Assembly (NCBI GenBank): GCA_029817715.1
Contig: JARUPY010000190.1
Location: forward strand, 3,472,001 to 3,536,000
DNA length: 64,000 nucleotides
Direction: 5' to 3'
Source: Melastoma dodecandrum
Lineage: Eukaryota > Streptophyta > Magnoliopsida > Myrtales > Melastomataceae
A model generated the notes under the pieces. The model searched no databases and was not told the origin of the DNA. It saw only the letters and a list, made by a program, of their open reading frames with translations. Positions 10,957 through 21,631 of this stretch are shown here, piece after piece. The stretch's first letter is position 1. Each line of letters opens with the position of its first letter. The position numbers and the translations under genes were made by a program.

Positions 10957-12320
10957 TGATAACTCTAGTAAAATAGAGTTATATTATCACATTTAGGCTT
11001 AATTCTAGTTAGTTTCGAGAATTTTGAGTGCTATTGTTGCCAATTGAGCTGTAAATTGTCATTCATCATGTTTGCTTTGTGATCGTAGGAAGTAAAGGAA
11101 GGCATGAAGGAAAACAAAGCAAAAGGGTGAAGGATGAAGATGAATAGAAGGCGGAGGATTTAGTGCAGCTGCACAACGAAGCTCTTGCAGCTGCAAGTGA
11201 AGCAGAAGGACGACAGACAGGTTCGTGCAGCTGCAACTCCAAGCTCGTGCAGCTGCACGAGGAGAGGAGGAATTAATCAAGGGCATCAGACTGGTCGTTG
11301 CAGCTGCAACACCAGTCCCTTGCAGCTGCACGAGTGCGACAGGGCAGAGATGAGGAGAGCTTCAGACTGGTCGTTGCAGCTGCAACACCAGTCCCTTGCA
11401 GCTGCACGACATAATATTGCCCGAAAATCAGATTTTATTTTAGATTTGCTTTAGGTATAAAAGGTTGGGATTTTAGGTTTATGGGGGACATCTTATCCCT
11501 TCCCCTCCTGACTTTGGTTTTGGCACCCGACGACGGCTAGGAACAAGGAGACGAAGGCGTTGATGGAGACTTCGACGATTTCTCTTTTCTCTTTGCTTTT
11601 TGTTTCGTTTTCGATGTCGAACTAAACATCTTTTCTAGGATGATGATGAACCGACTCGTGTAGTTGGTTTTCCACTTTCTCGGAATCAATTCAAGAAGAA
11701 TTATCGTTTACTTGTGTTTCTTCTGTGTTTAATGCTTACCTATCGGGTTGATCGCCGGTTCGTATGAATTCTTAGTCTTAAGTGAACTCGAGAGAGACTT
11801 AGGATTAGAAGAGAGGAGACATAACCTAGGTTAAGGCCGAGAGATTGGTTTAACTAAGAGGAGTATAGAGATATACACTCGTAGGTAACCGAGAGAACAA
11901 TTGGATCTCAAGGAATTCTGATTATTCGTGATTCGCTATAGAAATATAGGTTTACGGGTGATTAGTAATTCACAGTTACAGCCTCGAGAGAGGTGTAGCG
12001 ATTGTTAGGGAATTGTGGTTAGTAAACGGTAAAACGGATTGAATTGAGGAAGAGAGAGTGCGATAATCTACGAATCGATAGGGGATTCGGAGTCCTAGGC
12101 TTTTATTATTCGATTTACAACCTTGCTTCTATATTTTTTTATTGCGATTTACTTTCTTGCACCCAACCTTTCATCACTCAACCTTCTTGACTAGAACTTG
12201 AACTCAATAATTGACTATTGGCAGTAGATTTTGTCTAATCAGTCCTCGTGGGAACGATTTTTCTCATCACTTTATTACTTGGTGCGACCCGTATACTTGT
12301 GTGTGCGATTTGGTTCGAAC
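10957..12320 (+). mobile_element. 1364-bp solo LTR, target duplication ATAAG
   Basis: It begins TGATAACTCTAG and ends GGTTCGAACA, so has TG...CA termini. Direct 5-bp repeats ATAAG flank it at 10952-10956 and 12321-12325. No internal domain is present and the left side holds no second LTR, which defines a solo LTR left by recombination. A TATAAAAGG box at 11456 in plus orientation suggests U3 is on the left. The phrase near 12243 (CCTCGTGGGAACGA) resembles the U5 end of many plant Ty3 or Copia LTRs; I cannot name the lineage. Confidence 0.85.
11163..11409. repeat. CAGCTG-palindrome array in the solo LTR
   Basis: Eight copies of the palindrome GCAGCTGC lie within about 245 bp, most as TGCAGCTGCA. 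Part of the array is a longer tandem repeat of about 79 bp: a unit starting CAGACTGGTCGTTGCAGC occurs at about 11288 and again at about 11366. It sits upstream of the LTR's TATA box, so it could be an enhancer array or simply hairpin-forming sequence. Confidence 0.75.
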
Positions 12321-12439
12321 AATAAGCTGCTGTTTCCGACAAGAGGAGGTGAAGATTTTCTCTCTCCATCTCGTTCCTCTGCTCTGTTCTTCTTCTTCCC
12401 CGAGGTTTTTTGGTCTCATCATCATCATCTGTCGCTCAA

Positions 12440-13743
12440 ATGGAATCCTCCCCAAACGACCGCCTGGACTACGGCAAGATGGCCTACGGGTTGGTGACAC
12501 CCCCACCCTTTTTGAATCAATCATTGGTTTTCCATGTCTTTGATCCTTTTTCTTTCTGTCATCTGGGTATTTCTGCCATCGAATGAATATCGATCCTTTT
12601 CGAGTTTCGGGGAGTCTCCTGATCTGGGTTTTTGTTTCTTTTTTGGTTCTTGGGCGTGTTTCTGTGGTTGGTTTTGCAGTTGCCAGCATTACGGGAGGAG
12701 GTGCAAGATTAGGGCACCCTGTTGCAACGAGGTCTTCCCCTGCAGGCATTGTCATAACGGGGCGGCTGTAAGTGACTCTTCACTTTCGGTTGATTTTGTA
12801 TGTTTGTTTCGGATCCCTGGATGGGGATTGTGTTCTTTGTTTTGATGAAGGGGTTTGTGTCTGGTTGTTTTGGTTGATCGCATCAGGCCTTGCTGAGGAA
12901 TTCTTCTGTTCAACACGAGCTTGTTCGCCAGGACGTGAAGCAAGTAGGAGTCATCTAGTATTGCACTGATATGATAATCTTTATTGTGGTATTATTGTGA
13001 GCTTGGACAATTTCGTCAATGATTCGATCGGTCCCGATTGATGGTTGTTTCAGGTAATTGTTGCAATATGGAGCAGCCTGTATGTGATTCTGGACTGGGA
13101 CTCCAAGTTATTGGAACTTTCTACTCGGGTGTTTGATCATTGTTTTAACAGTTTTTGGGCGAATTTTACAGGTAGGACAAGTCTGCTCCAATTACGGTGT
13201 GAGGATGGGAGAATACTTCTGCAATGTTTGCAAATTTTATGATAATGATGTCAGTAGTTCACTCAAAATAAAAAATTTTCAGTTAGTGGATATTCACCTT
13301 TATGTCATGAGGTGTGCAAATTATCTCGCAGACGGCAAAAGGTCAATTCCATTGTGATGATTGTTGCATTTGCCGGTAAGTTACTCCCTAATCCTTCACT
13401 TATTTCTCCCTTTCTTTGTGTTCACGTAACTTAATAGTTATTTCTGTACCATTTCACCTCATTTTGAGCTAATCTCTGGTGTATTCTAATATTTGGCATG
13501 CCTATGACAGAGTTGGTGGTCGGGAGAATTTTTTTCATTGTAAGAAGTGTGGTATGTACTTTGGAATCTTTCCCAACTCTTATCACTAGATACCATGGTT
13601 TAGTTTTTCTTTTTTTCGGCTCTTGTATAACCACGAAACTTAATGATTTTATGCATTTTAGGGTTGTGCTATTCAAATGTCCTGCAGAACAACCATTCGT
13701 GTGTGGAGAATTCTATGCGCCATCACTGCCCCATATGTTTTGA
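12440..13743 (+). pseudogene. CHY/CTCHY zinc-finger (MIEL1/CHYR-like) gene remnant lacking RING
   Basis: Small GT-AG exons encode, in order: MESSPNDRLDYGKMAYG (12440-12489), then [19 protein letters not shown] with PCRHCHN (12680-12767), HELVRQDVKQ (12887-12943), a short exon near 13054-13080 in which one base is missing, VGQVCSNYGVRMGEYFCNVC (near 13172), GQFHCDDCCICR (near 13340), VGGRENFFHCKKC (near 13510), and [19 protein letters not shown] (13663-13743). This is the CHY finger followed by the CTCHY finger of plant RZFP34/CHYR1/MIEL1 E3 ligases. The C-terminal RING-type finger that should follow is absent. One zinc ligand in the CTCHY block (Cys in NCGV) reads Tyr. The frameshift, the lost ligand and the missing RING point to a pseudogene. 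A solo LTR ends 120 bp upstream of the start codon. Confidence 0.8.
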
Positions 13744-13810
13744 GGTTCGTCATGGTTTCGCATTTTATGCTATGCTGCTGTTATTGAAAGGCATTGCTTT
13801 CAATTTGCAG

Positions 13811-13962
13811 AATGTAGGCATGATCTTTTCGTGCAAGCTTGCCGGCGGACTGAGACACGGGATGCTTCCACTCAGGGAGAACTTAGATTCCAGGCTGGTT
13901 TTTGCAGCCTTCAGGAAGAATCCTGATGAGAACATTCCAGGCTTCGGAGCAGAGGTATTGTA
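13811..13962 (+). other. exon-like open segment of unknown identity
   Basis: After TTTGCAG, an open segment reads [18 protein letters not shown] and continues to about [12 protein letters not shown] before a GTATTG donor-like sequence. It occupies the place where the RING exon of the zinc-finger gene should be but carries no RING cysteines. It could be an unrelated exon relic or a chance open stretch. Confidence 0.35.
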
Positions 13963-14330
13963 ATTCCTTCCCATTGTTCGAAGTGGGGTCGTCAATGCTG
14001 CCGCCTTAGCATCGCTACAGTCTCTGGTTTTCGAGCATTGCGCGTATAATGTTATTATCTTTGAAGATATTATTACATCAGAAAAGAAGTGGCTCATCAA
14101 ACTCCATTATTAGGAATTCACATAGCTGGTTTATATGGATAAACCTTGTAATAGATTCGAGGTATGAAAAGAACCTCTTTGCAGTACATAGGGCTGGTGA
14201 CGGCGTCATCAAATTCTATCCCCTCAAAATACGAACACACATTATTAGATTGCAATTATTGTTATAATTATCAGTGTTATTATATTATGTTTGTGGTTAA
14301 GGGACGATTAAGATGGAAATCATCAATCCT

Positions 14331-14642
14331 TCAGACCCACAATGCACCTGCCCTTTTAAGCATGGGGACCAAGGACCTGTTGATGTGGAGGCTCATGACC
14401 TCGTTTGTCCCGCCCATGAGCTCGCCTCCTATGAAAACCACCGGGACGGGGGGGTTGTAGCCCCTTCTGGCCAGGTCCTGCTCGATTTCCTTCCCCTTGG
14501 GCATCTCGTCAAGCTCGTACACAGTGACGTTCGCTCCAAAGTCGCTGAAGAGCATCTTGATGGTGTGGCTCATGCAGCAGGTGCTCTTGCTGAAAATCAC
14601 CGCCGGCTTCTCCTTCACCATCTTGGAAACCTTGTCGGCCAT
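14331..14642 (-). CDS. CC-type (ROXY) glutaredoxin, intact
   Basis: A single-exon gene of 103 codons starting [13 protein letters not shown]. The active-site motif CCMS follows FSKST, marking the land-plant CC-type class rather than CPYC or CGFS forms. Family landmarks are present: VYELDE, the TVP-loop equivalent VPVVFIGG, the glutathione-binding GGTNEVM, and the C-terminal tail GALWV, a variant of the ALWL tail. Members of this class bind TGA transcription factors and modulate nitrogen, stress and flower-development transcription, in nucleus and cytosol. CCMS forms resemble the Arabidopsis GRXS group. A TATA box lies about 105 bp upstream on the same strand. I see no defect. Family identity is very sure; the exact paralogue is not. 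Confidence 0.95.
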   Translation of the reverse strand: MADKVSKMVKEKPAVIFSKSTCCMSHTIKMLFSDFGANVTVYELDEMPKGKEIEQDLARRGYNPPVPVVFIGGELMGGTNEVMSLHINRSLVPMLKRAGALWV

Positions 14643-14746
14643 GTTGAGGACGATCGCCAAACCTTCGAGAGCGGTTTACCGGTTACTCGGGTTTTTGACT
14701 GAGCTGGTTTGGATGTGGGGTACAGATGAAGAAGAAGCCATGACAG

Positions 14747-14756
14747 GGTTTATATA
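14747..14756 (-). promoter_or_regulatory. TATA box of the glutaredoxin gene
   Basis: On the minus strand the sequence reads TATATAAACC, about 105 bp before the ATG. That leaves a leader of roughly 75 bases if transcription starts 25-35 bp downstream. Confidence 0.6.
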
Positions 14757-14759
14757 GAG

Positions 14760-16920
14760 ATTTTCATCAAGATCTAGTGGATGATTTTCGCACAATATTT
14801 CTTCAAGAAAAAAGGAGTAGAAAATATGAAAATAAAGTTGAGAATGTTCCAATTCTTAGAGCTAAATATTTATTTTAAATATATTGTAAGTTACCTTTTC
14901 TCGATCCGGATAGTATTCCCAGATTGTGAAAAAGACTACTGCCCAATTTCCACTATAAAAAGTAAGGTACGGTATTAACTATATGCATCTTCCTTCGTAA
15001 TATTCAAAAACACTCTGTCCTAATATTAGATAAATTTAATAAAAAATTATTACTTAACTAATTATATGAATAAAAAATGCATCTAATTTTATTCGGAATT
15101 TGCTTTTTTTTTTTTCTATTAAGGTCAGTGAGATATTCCTCTAAAATCTTTAAGGGGCAGATTGATGTGTTCCTTGTACGGTCATCTCATAATTACAAAA
15201 TCATCACTCACCTTTTCTCTTATAATAATAATACTCTGTGTATTGAGAACATATGATTTAGAATTTCATAAATTATATAAATATTTTTTTTTTATGTTTT
15301 CTAAATAGATAATATATATGAGAACAATAGGATAGGAAAAATTAGAAGCACGTGTTAAAAAAGTGGATCGATCTAAGGGTTATTCCTATGAGAATAAAAC
15401 GATAACTTTAGAACTTGTTCAATCAACCAAGATAGAGATAGAGATATATATGGGCGTATTTTTTGCTACAAGTCCCTTGTAATTCGTTCGTATTATTATT
15501 TTTTTCGCTTTCATTCCATGCCTTGTTGTAATCATTATTGGGGAGGAATCTTCTGAGTTGGAAGAATTGGTCTTATCCGATTGGGGAGGAAAAAGAAATA
15601 TATATTCCAAATATCTTCAAAGGAAAAAGGATATAAAAGGAAGAAAGAGTGGGGAAGAACAGAAGAAGAAGAAGAAGAAGCCAAAAGCTCAAAAGATCTT
15701 CAAAAATCATGCGCGAAAGTTTTAAAAGAAGACAAATGACTACTACTTCGTGAATGTTCGAATCATTCGAGATTTGCTACGAGATAACGTTTGTTGGGAA
15801 AATATTTTACTAAATAGGGTAATAACCTTTAAAATTCGAGAAATAATACTCCTAAAAACGCCGAGTTCGTCTGACAAAATTGGGGATCTCAGTGTCCGAA
15901 CGAAACCTTATTTTTGAACAAAACTCTCGAATTATTCTACATACACGTAAAATATTTGTGTTGCTAATCTAAGCATTCCAAACTTTGGTGTGGTTGATCT
16001 AAGCGATGCAAATCAAGCACGTACCAATTCCAAAAGCTTTCTGCGACATGACATAAGCAAAATAAAATGTTCATGGGATGTCCCCAATACCCAACATTTC
16101 ATTTCCACCTAATCTAAAACCCATACATTAATAGTCTTGTAATTTGCTTTCTTTGATTTGAGATTATTTCCTTAAATTATTACTAAAACTCTTGTATTTT
16201 CTTGGAATCGCGTGTTGTCCGAGTGACGACATCCAACTTCACGTACACACACCCATGCCCGAACAAAAGTTATCACGATTTTTGTCAGAAGTCCTCCCCA
16301 TCGTGCTTGTTCATACTGAAAGTCGGCAATGGCCATTTATCATCATCATCATCATCATCATCATCGTTGTTGTTGTTTCTAACCCCCACGAATGATCCGA
16401 CTTAGTTTCATTTTTTTCTCATTTGCTGAAAAAAGTCAGTAGTTTACACACAGAATTTGGTCATCACTTATCCATAGTCTTAGATCTCGTCACTAGGTTT
16501 TGGCTTTGTTTATGGTGATCTCGAAAAATATGGATGGAGATGAGGGTAAACCGATTTTCTTGCTTAACTATCATTCAATAACGTAGTAGCATCATTTAAA
16601 TATCTTCTACTAGGACGTATCGAAAACACACTAACCACACCCATGCACGAACGACCCAGCTGGACTTGTATTCCCCCACCTTATCAAGATACCATAAAAA
16701 GGAAATTCACTGTAATAAATTAATAGCTCATACGATTTTAAATACGATGCCCTCGAATAAGATATTGAATAAATTTGTCGTTGGAATTAAATGTGAAAGG
16801 GGTAGCTTCTTCATATAACTCTACCCGTCTCTGTTCTCTTTTCCAAGCTTCCCCACCCTACTTCTATTTAATTCCAAAACCCAATACGCCAAACCCCAGC
16901 TCATTCCTTACCTCTCATGT
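14760..16920. other. AT-rich intergenic region
   Basis: No gene is recognised. It contains short AAG and ATC microsatellites (near 15661-15680 and 16338-16365). Two loosely similar phrases, CACACCCATGCCCGAAC near 16249 and CACACCCATGCACGAACG near 16636, suggest a weak dispersed repeat. A TATAAAAGG at about 15632 has no gene attached that I can see. Confidence 0.4.
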
Positions 16921-16921
16921 G

Positions 16922-16930
16922 TATATAAAA
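16922..16930 (+). promoter_or_regulatory. TATA box of the CASP-like gene, now separated from its ORF
   Basis: GTATATAAAACAC lies about 40 bp before the insertion point of the solo LTR. Removing the LTR and one target copy would put this box about 54 bp upstream of the CASP-like ATG. It is therefore the likely original core promoter, with the LTR inserted in the 5' leader. Confidence 0.6.
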
Positions 16931-17435
16931 CACACTCCATCCCTATTCTACCATCCAGGAACATCGCACCTTGTAGATACCCCAAATTTCTCTTCTTCCT
17001 GACGACATCATCCTTCTACCCCAATTCTTCTTGACCCCCCTGCTGCACCGCCCAATCGCCATCGATAAATCTTGCGATCCTAGCAACATGCCATCCCACT
17101 TGCACCGCAGCCACGAAGACGCAACATCATGATTTTTGTCACCTCGAGACAAATTTTGCAATTGCGCCTGGAATCCCACCTGCACGTGTTAAAAAAATGC
17201 AGAAAGAGTCAGACAAAAGAAGAGATGAGGATTAGAGAAAGACGGCTGCAAAGGACGGAAAGCAAAATCCGGCTACACGCAAAGCTAACCGTGACAGTTC
17301 CTTCCCCCTTGCCCACTATCTCAGAACTCACAGCAGGCTAGCAAGCATAGCCGTAATGATCTTCCTAACACAATCATCATCTGCCCCTTTCCTCGAGGCG
17401 AGTGCCATTACCAACCCGATAATGGCCAACGTTTT

Positions 17436-17444
17436 CTATAAAAG
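17436..17444 (+). promoter_or_regulatory. TATA box of the solo LTR
   Basis: CTATAAAAG about 465 bp into the LTR, followed by a roughly 150-bp leader that ends in a consensus splice donor (AAG|GTAAG at 17600). It points toward the CASP-like exon downstream. Confidence 0.5.
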
Positions 17445-18002
17445 AAAGAAGACAGAAGACACCAAAGGCAGAGATCCCCCCTCCTAAAAAAGAAAACGTC
17501 CCCAGAGAGAATCAGAACCATAGAGTTTCATCTGCTCTCCCTCTCAGTTCACCAACGAACATCCGTCGCTGCTCCTTTCCTCGATTAATTCTGCCCAAGG
17601 TAAGCAGAAATCAGCGCCATGGAGACCCCTTGATGATCAACCCAAATGGAGGGCTCCACAACAGCAATGAATACGACATCATGCCTCTGGTTGAGGCGGA
17701 CTTCAACGCTTCTGGGCGCAGCAACGACGGCACTCACCGCCGGCTCCGTTAGGTTGCAACCTACGGCGATTGACGTCTCTCTCCGCTGCAGCAAAGACAA
17801 AAAAACTTTAGATCATCAGACAAAAAAACACTTCTCCGCCGCTGACGGAGAAACAGGACCAAGCCTCCTGTGAGCGCGCATGGGCGTCGCGGGAAGCCCC
17901 TTTTTATTTTGACTATTTTCTTTTCAAGGCACAGGTAATATACCAGGGGGATAGCAGCAATTCCAGCAACTGCACCGGAGATCCCAATTCCAGCCAGCTG
18001 CA

Positions 18003-18230
18003 GCAGTAATTCAGCCAGCAGCAGCAGCAGTGGCGGCGATCAGCAGCAGCAGCAGCAGTGGCGGCGATCAGCAGCAGCAGCAGCAGCTCCCAGCAGCAGC
18101 AGCAGCAGCTTCCAGCAGCGACCAGCAGCAGCAGCAGCGATCAGCAGCAACCAGCAGCAGCAGCAGCTTCCAGCAGCGACCACCAGCAGCAGCAGCACCT
18201 CCCAGCAGCAGCAGCAGCCAGCCTCCCCTC
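18003..18230. repeat. CAG/AGC-rich microsatellite in the LTR
   Basis: Nearly uninterrupted CAG units, with interspersed CAGTGGCGGCGATCAG blocks repeated twice at the left. It gives chance poly-Gln, poly-Ser and poly-Ala open frames, none of which I take as a gene. Confidence 0.85.
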
Positions 18231-20323
18231 TTCGGTTAAAGCCCTCACGAAGGTTCGTCCATACTCTAACATTTCCTTCTGAAAGTTTTTTTTCAACTCG
18301 CAAGCCTTTATTAATTAATTTTAATTCATGGATTGTGTTGAAATATTATTTTGGAGTCTCTGGTCCTGGGCATGTAAGCAATTCACATGTTTTATTTTAT
18401 ATATAACCGACCCTTTCAATGTTGTTTGACGTTATTGCTATACCCCAGTCATTCTGATCATAAAACAATCATGAACTTGTCATGCATTCTTGGTGACGTC
18501 GCTTAGCTTATGGAAACAAATTTTCATTTTGCTAAATTATACGAACAAGATTTCGTACTATAACTATGTTATTTCCATTTAGCAATCTCCTATTTTGAAA
18601 ACGTGGCGAGAAATCTGAAATTGTTTTGAGATTGCCGAAAACTTGCACAATTATTTCAAAGAAACAACGGGGACATTTTTTAAGTTGTTTTCTTAAACAG
18701 TGATACATGTATCCATATTTCATTCCCGGTTTTGCATGAAATCAAATACGGTGAGATATCTTCATTTACTCGTAGAATTCAAGTTCAATTATTTTTGGAC
18801 GACACATCGCATTTTAAATCAATGCCTTATAATTCAGTTAGGTTAAGTTTTATTCAAACTAATCGATATTATGGCCTTGTCCATTTTTATTCTATCCTCT
18901 GTTTTGCATGTAAACAACCGAGGATTCGACAATCAAGAAGACATCTTCTGACATGTCGGAGGATCGACATTGACGGGTTACAAAAACCCCAATCAATTCA
19001 ACCACTTCAAACGGTAAGTCATGCCTTACTGTTTTAGTACGGTTAAATTTACGTCAATTTAACTGTTACTAACAAGGCTTTGCATATTTGTTCCATTTCC
19101 ATGTTTTACATGTAAAACAAAACGAGGAATTCATTATCAAGGGACATCATCTTTCGACTTTACGGAAGGTCAACATCAACGGGCCACACAACGCCCCAGA
19201 CATCCATCTTCCGACATCACGGAAGATCCACATCAACGGGCTATACAACGCCTCGGACATCCATTTTCAACATCACGAAGGATCAACATCAACGGGCCAT
19301 ACAACGCCCGGTGAATAATCATTCTTACTCACCAGTTAATTTCAAAATCATCCCATGTATTTTGGAATTTTCTGACAATCGTCTTCTATGTGGTGTTTTA
19401 ATTTTGCATGAAAAATCAACCGAGCTTCATGGAATTTCGACAAAGCGATATTTCGAAGATAGAAAGCTTGAAGGCGCGTGTAACAAACCGCGCGGGTTGG
19501 ATCTACCGCGGCCTAAAAAACCGCTGGTTCAGAGAGAAGCGACATCAACCGTCATCTCAGGTACATGAGGGAAGTGCGGGCTTCCCGTCTTTTCTTTATT
19601 TCCACATGTAACGGGTCGTGAGCCCAAGTGCATAGGCTCACGATCACCGCCCTTTCCCGCTCTCTTTGATCTCGATAAATTGGTTGTGGTTGTTCGCATG
19701 CTTTAGGCCCGTAGGTTTATCGTCGCATGCTATTTGCTAAATACACATGAGTTCGAGCCCAAAAGGCTCGAATCGGGTCCAACGCCCGTAAAACAGTGAC
19801 ATGAGTCCGGAGTCATGCCCGGATCGGGTCCAACGCCCGTTAATCAAAAGCCAAACTCTTTTGGAGCAAACGCCACCTCTTCGCATGTTTAGAGTGTAAA
19901 GACTAGTAAGTAGAAATCCCCGAACAAGCTGTTTTTCCGACTTAACAGTTTTAAAATAAAAAGTCGGTGGCGACTCCGTAATAGTTTACCTAGGTTAAAC
20001 AACAACACATTTTACAAACGGAGCCATTTTGGATGGGTGACGGCAACACGAGCCGCTTCCTGGATCCTCCCGAAATTTCCCAAGCGAGGTCTTAACGCAG
20101 CCTTTCGCCCGTCGCCTTCAAGGACTGGAGACGGTCGGCGAAACGCCCCGCAGATCCGCTTGGGAACCAAGGGAGGATTCAACCCGATCCCCTTCCGCAG
20201 CGTCCGACGCTCGAGTCGTGATGCCGACCGGATTGGGCCTCGGGGAGCGGGCCCGGATCCTCGCGTTGCCGGAGCCGCAGCGCGCGTGCTAGGCCGGAGG
20301 GCGTGCGTACACACCTCTCGCAC

Positions 20324-20538
20324 ATGGAGACGACGAAGGACGCCGGTGTCGTGCCCCAAGGAGGAGCCAAGGCCTGGGAAGTCGGCCTCAGGTTGCTCGC
20401 CCTTGCCCTCACGCTGGTGGCCTCCATCATCCTTGGCCTAGACAAGCAGACCAAGGTTGTCCCTCTTCAGCTGACCCCGAGCCTGCCGCCGCTCGACGTC
20501 CCTGTCCACGCCAAGTGGCACTACCTCTCCGCCTTTGT
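20324..20538 (+). pseudogene. CASP-like membrane protein, orphan first exon
   Basis: The exon starts METTKDAGVVPQGG and reads through a first membrane helix (LRLLALALTLVASIILGL), then DKQTKVVPLQL and AKWHYLSAFV, ending at a GTAAGT donor (20539). These are hallmarks of plant CASP-like family 1 proteins: four-helix membrane proteins related to the Casparian strip scaffolds, about 180-200 residues long. The remaining exons, encoding helices 2-4, are not found downstream. The intron is replaced after about 20700 by an inverted retroelement LTR. The 3.3-kb solo LTR ends only 12 bp before the ATG. The exon itself is undamaged, so loss may be recent, but a complete gene is not present here. Confidence 0.8.
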
Positions 20539-20699
20539 GTAAGTCTCTCCCTGTCTCTCTTTCACTCCGTGTGGCTTAAGCTGTCCGCGTTACTGTTAGT
20601 TTTCCCCTTTGTCTCTTCTCTATATTGGATATGTATATTTTTTTTTTTGATATATTTGCCGCTTTATCGTAGCAATAGCATTCGAGTGAAATTATATAT

Positions 20700-21618
20700 G
20701 CCAAAAAACAAAAAACAAAACTGTTTCAAGGAAAAACAGCAGACTTTGCTGAAAACAGCAGCTTTGGAGCCGGTGCTTGGGGTTGACTTGGTGCTCGGTT
20801 GCTGGTGTGATGGCCACTAGTGTCCATCTGAGACTGGTCGGGGGACGTTACGATGGGTCCAGCTGGTCGGGGGACGTTACGATGGGTCCAGCTGGTCGGG
20901 GGACGACGGACACGTCTAGTGCTGGGAATTCTGCTATTGGTCCTACACATGTAAAGAAAGAGAAATCAAAACAACAAGAAGGCTTCCCATGGGTCTGACC
21001 ATGAGAAGCTTAAACAAGCATCTGGTAGAAAGAAACGGGTCAGATGTGTTCTAGTCCTGCAGACGGCGAGGTAAGTGACTCATTCGGCATCCCAGAAGGT
21101 TGCTGTTGCTGGCGCGACTCCTGCTATGCTGATACAACTTCAAGACCTCGAGAGCATGGATTTGAGTTGGTGACGCGGGGGGTTCTCCATGGATGTTACT
21201 AGACCTACCTTGGGGGTGGCTGGAGACGGTTGCAAACGGCTGCTTGATGGAGCGTCTGAAGGTGGAAGCGTCTGTCTATCTGTCTGTTTCTCCCTCCTTT
21301 TGTAGATGTGTCTCTTGTCCTCATCCAAAGAAAAATGGAGGATCTTCAATCACATCCCCCGATTTCGGGTGAGGGATTTTCGTGGGAGTCGATTGCCAAT
21401 AGGGCAGATTTTTCTGCATTGAATGTGGGATGAGGGAGTGCCAGAGTGTAATCCCGAAAAACTCGTTGTTTGTGGGCACAAGATTCGGGGGTTAGGATTT
21501 GAAATTAGAATCAGAGATATCCCAAATTTCCTTAAATTTGCGGAAGCCTGCTGGACGTGATCGTGCCGCACAGGAGCACATGCTGCCATAGGATAATTCG
21601 CGATTTGGGGTATCTACA
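20700..21618 (-). mobile_element. truncated 3' LTR of element 3
   Basis: On the minus strand the LTR begins TGTAGATACCCCAAATCGCG at 21618, just after a polypurine tract. It can be followed to about 21150, where CCAAGGTAGG and the following sequence align with the leader and donor region of the other two LTRs. It fades near 20700, where the CASP-like intron resumes. The expected CGTACA end is absent, so the LTR is truncated. Its left boundary is approximate. Confidence 0.55.
20834..20906. repeat. 29-bp tandem repeat, 2.5 copies
   Basis: Two identical units starting CTGGTCGGGGGACGTTACG (20834-20862 and 20863-20891), followed by a partial third unit. Confidence 0.9.
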
Positions 21619-21631
21619 TTTGCCCCTCCTT
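21619..21631 (-). promoter_or_regulatory. polypurine tract of element 3
   Basis: On the minus strand AAGGAGGGGCAAA directly precedes the LTR start TGTAGATACC, the usual place for plus-strand DNA priming in LTR elements. Element 1 has the counterpart AAGGATGGGCAAA before 1853. Confidence 0.7.

Larger units (their letters stand above)
16972..20311 (+). mobile_element. 3340-bp solo LTR of the element 1/3 family, target duplication CACCT
   Basis: It begins TGTAGATACCCCAAAT, the same start that follows the polypurine tract of element 3 on the minus strand, and ends GTGCGTACA. Direct repeats CACCT flank it at 16967-16971 and 20312-20316. A TATA box (CTATAAAAG, about 17436-17444) is followed by a leader and a splice-donor-like CCCAAGGTAAGCAG at 17594-17607, shared with the LTR of element 1. 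The right part shares GGTGGCGACTCCG (near 19963) and the GC-rich terminal 300 bp with 6570-6939. No internal coding domain is present. Confidence 0.88.

Noticed and set aside
18003..18303. Poly-Gln/Ser/Ala and poly-Cys open frames
   Set aside because: Pure products of the CAG repeat in several frames and both strands.
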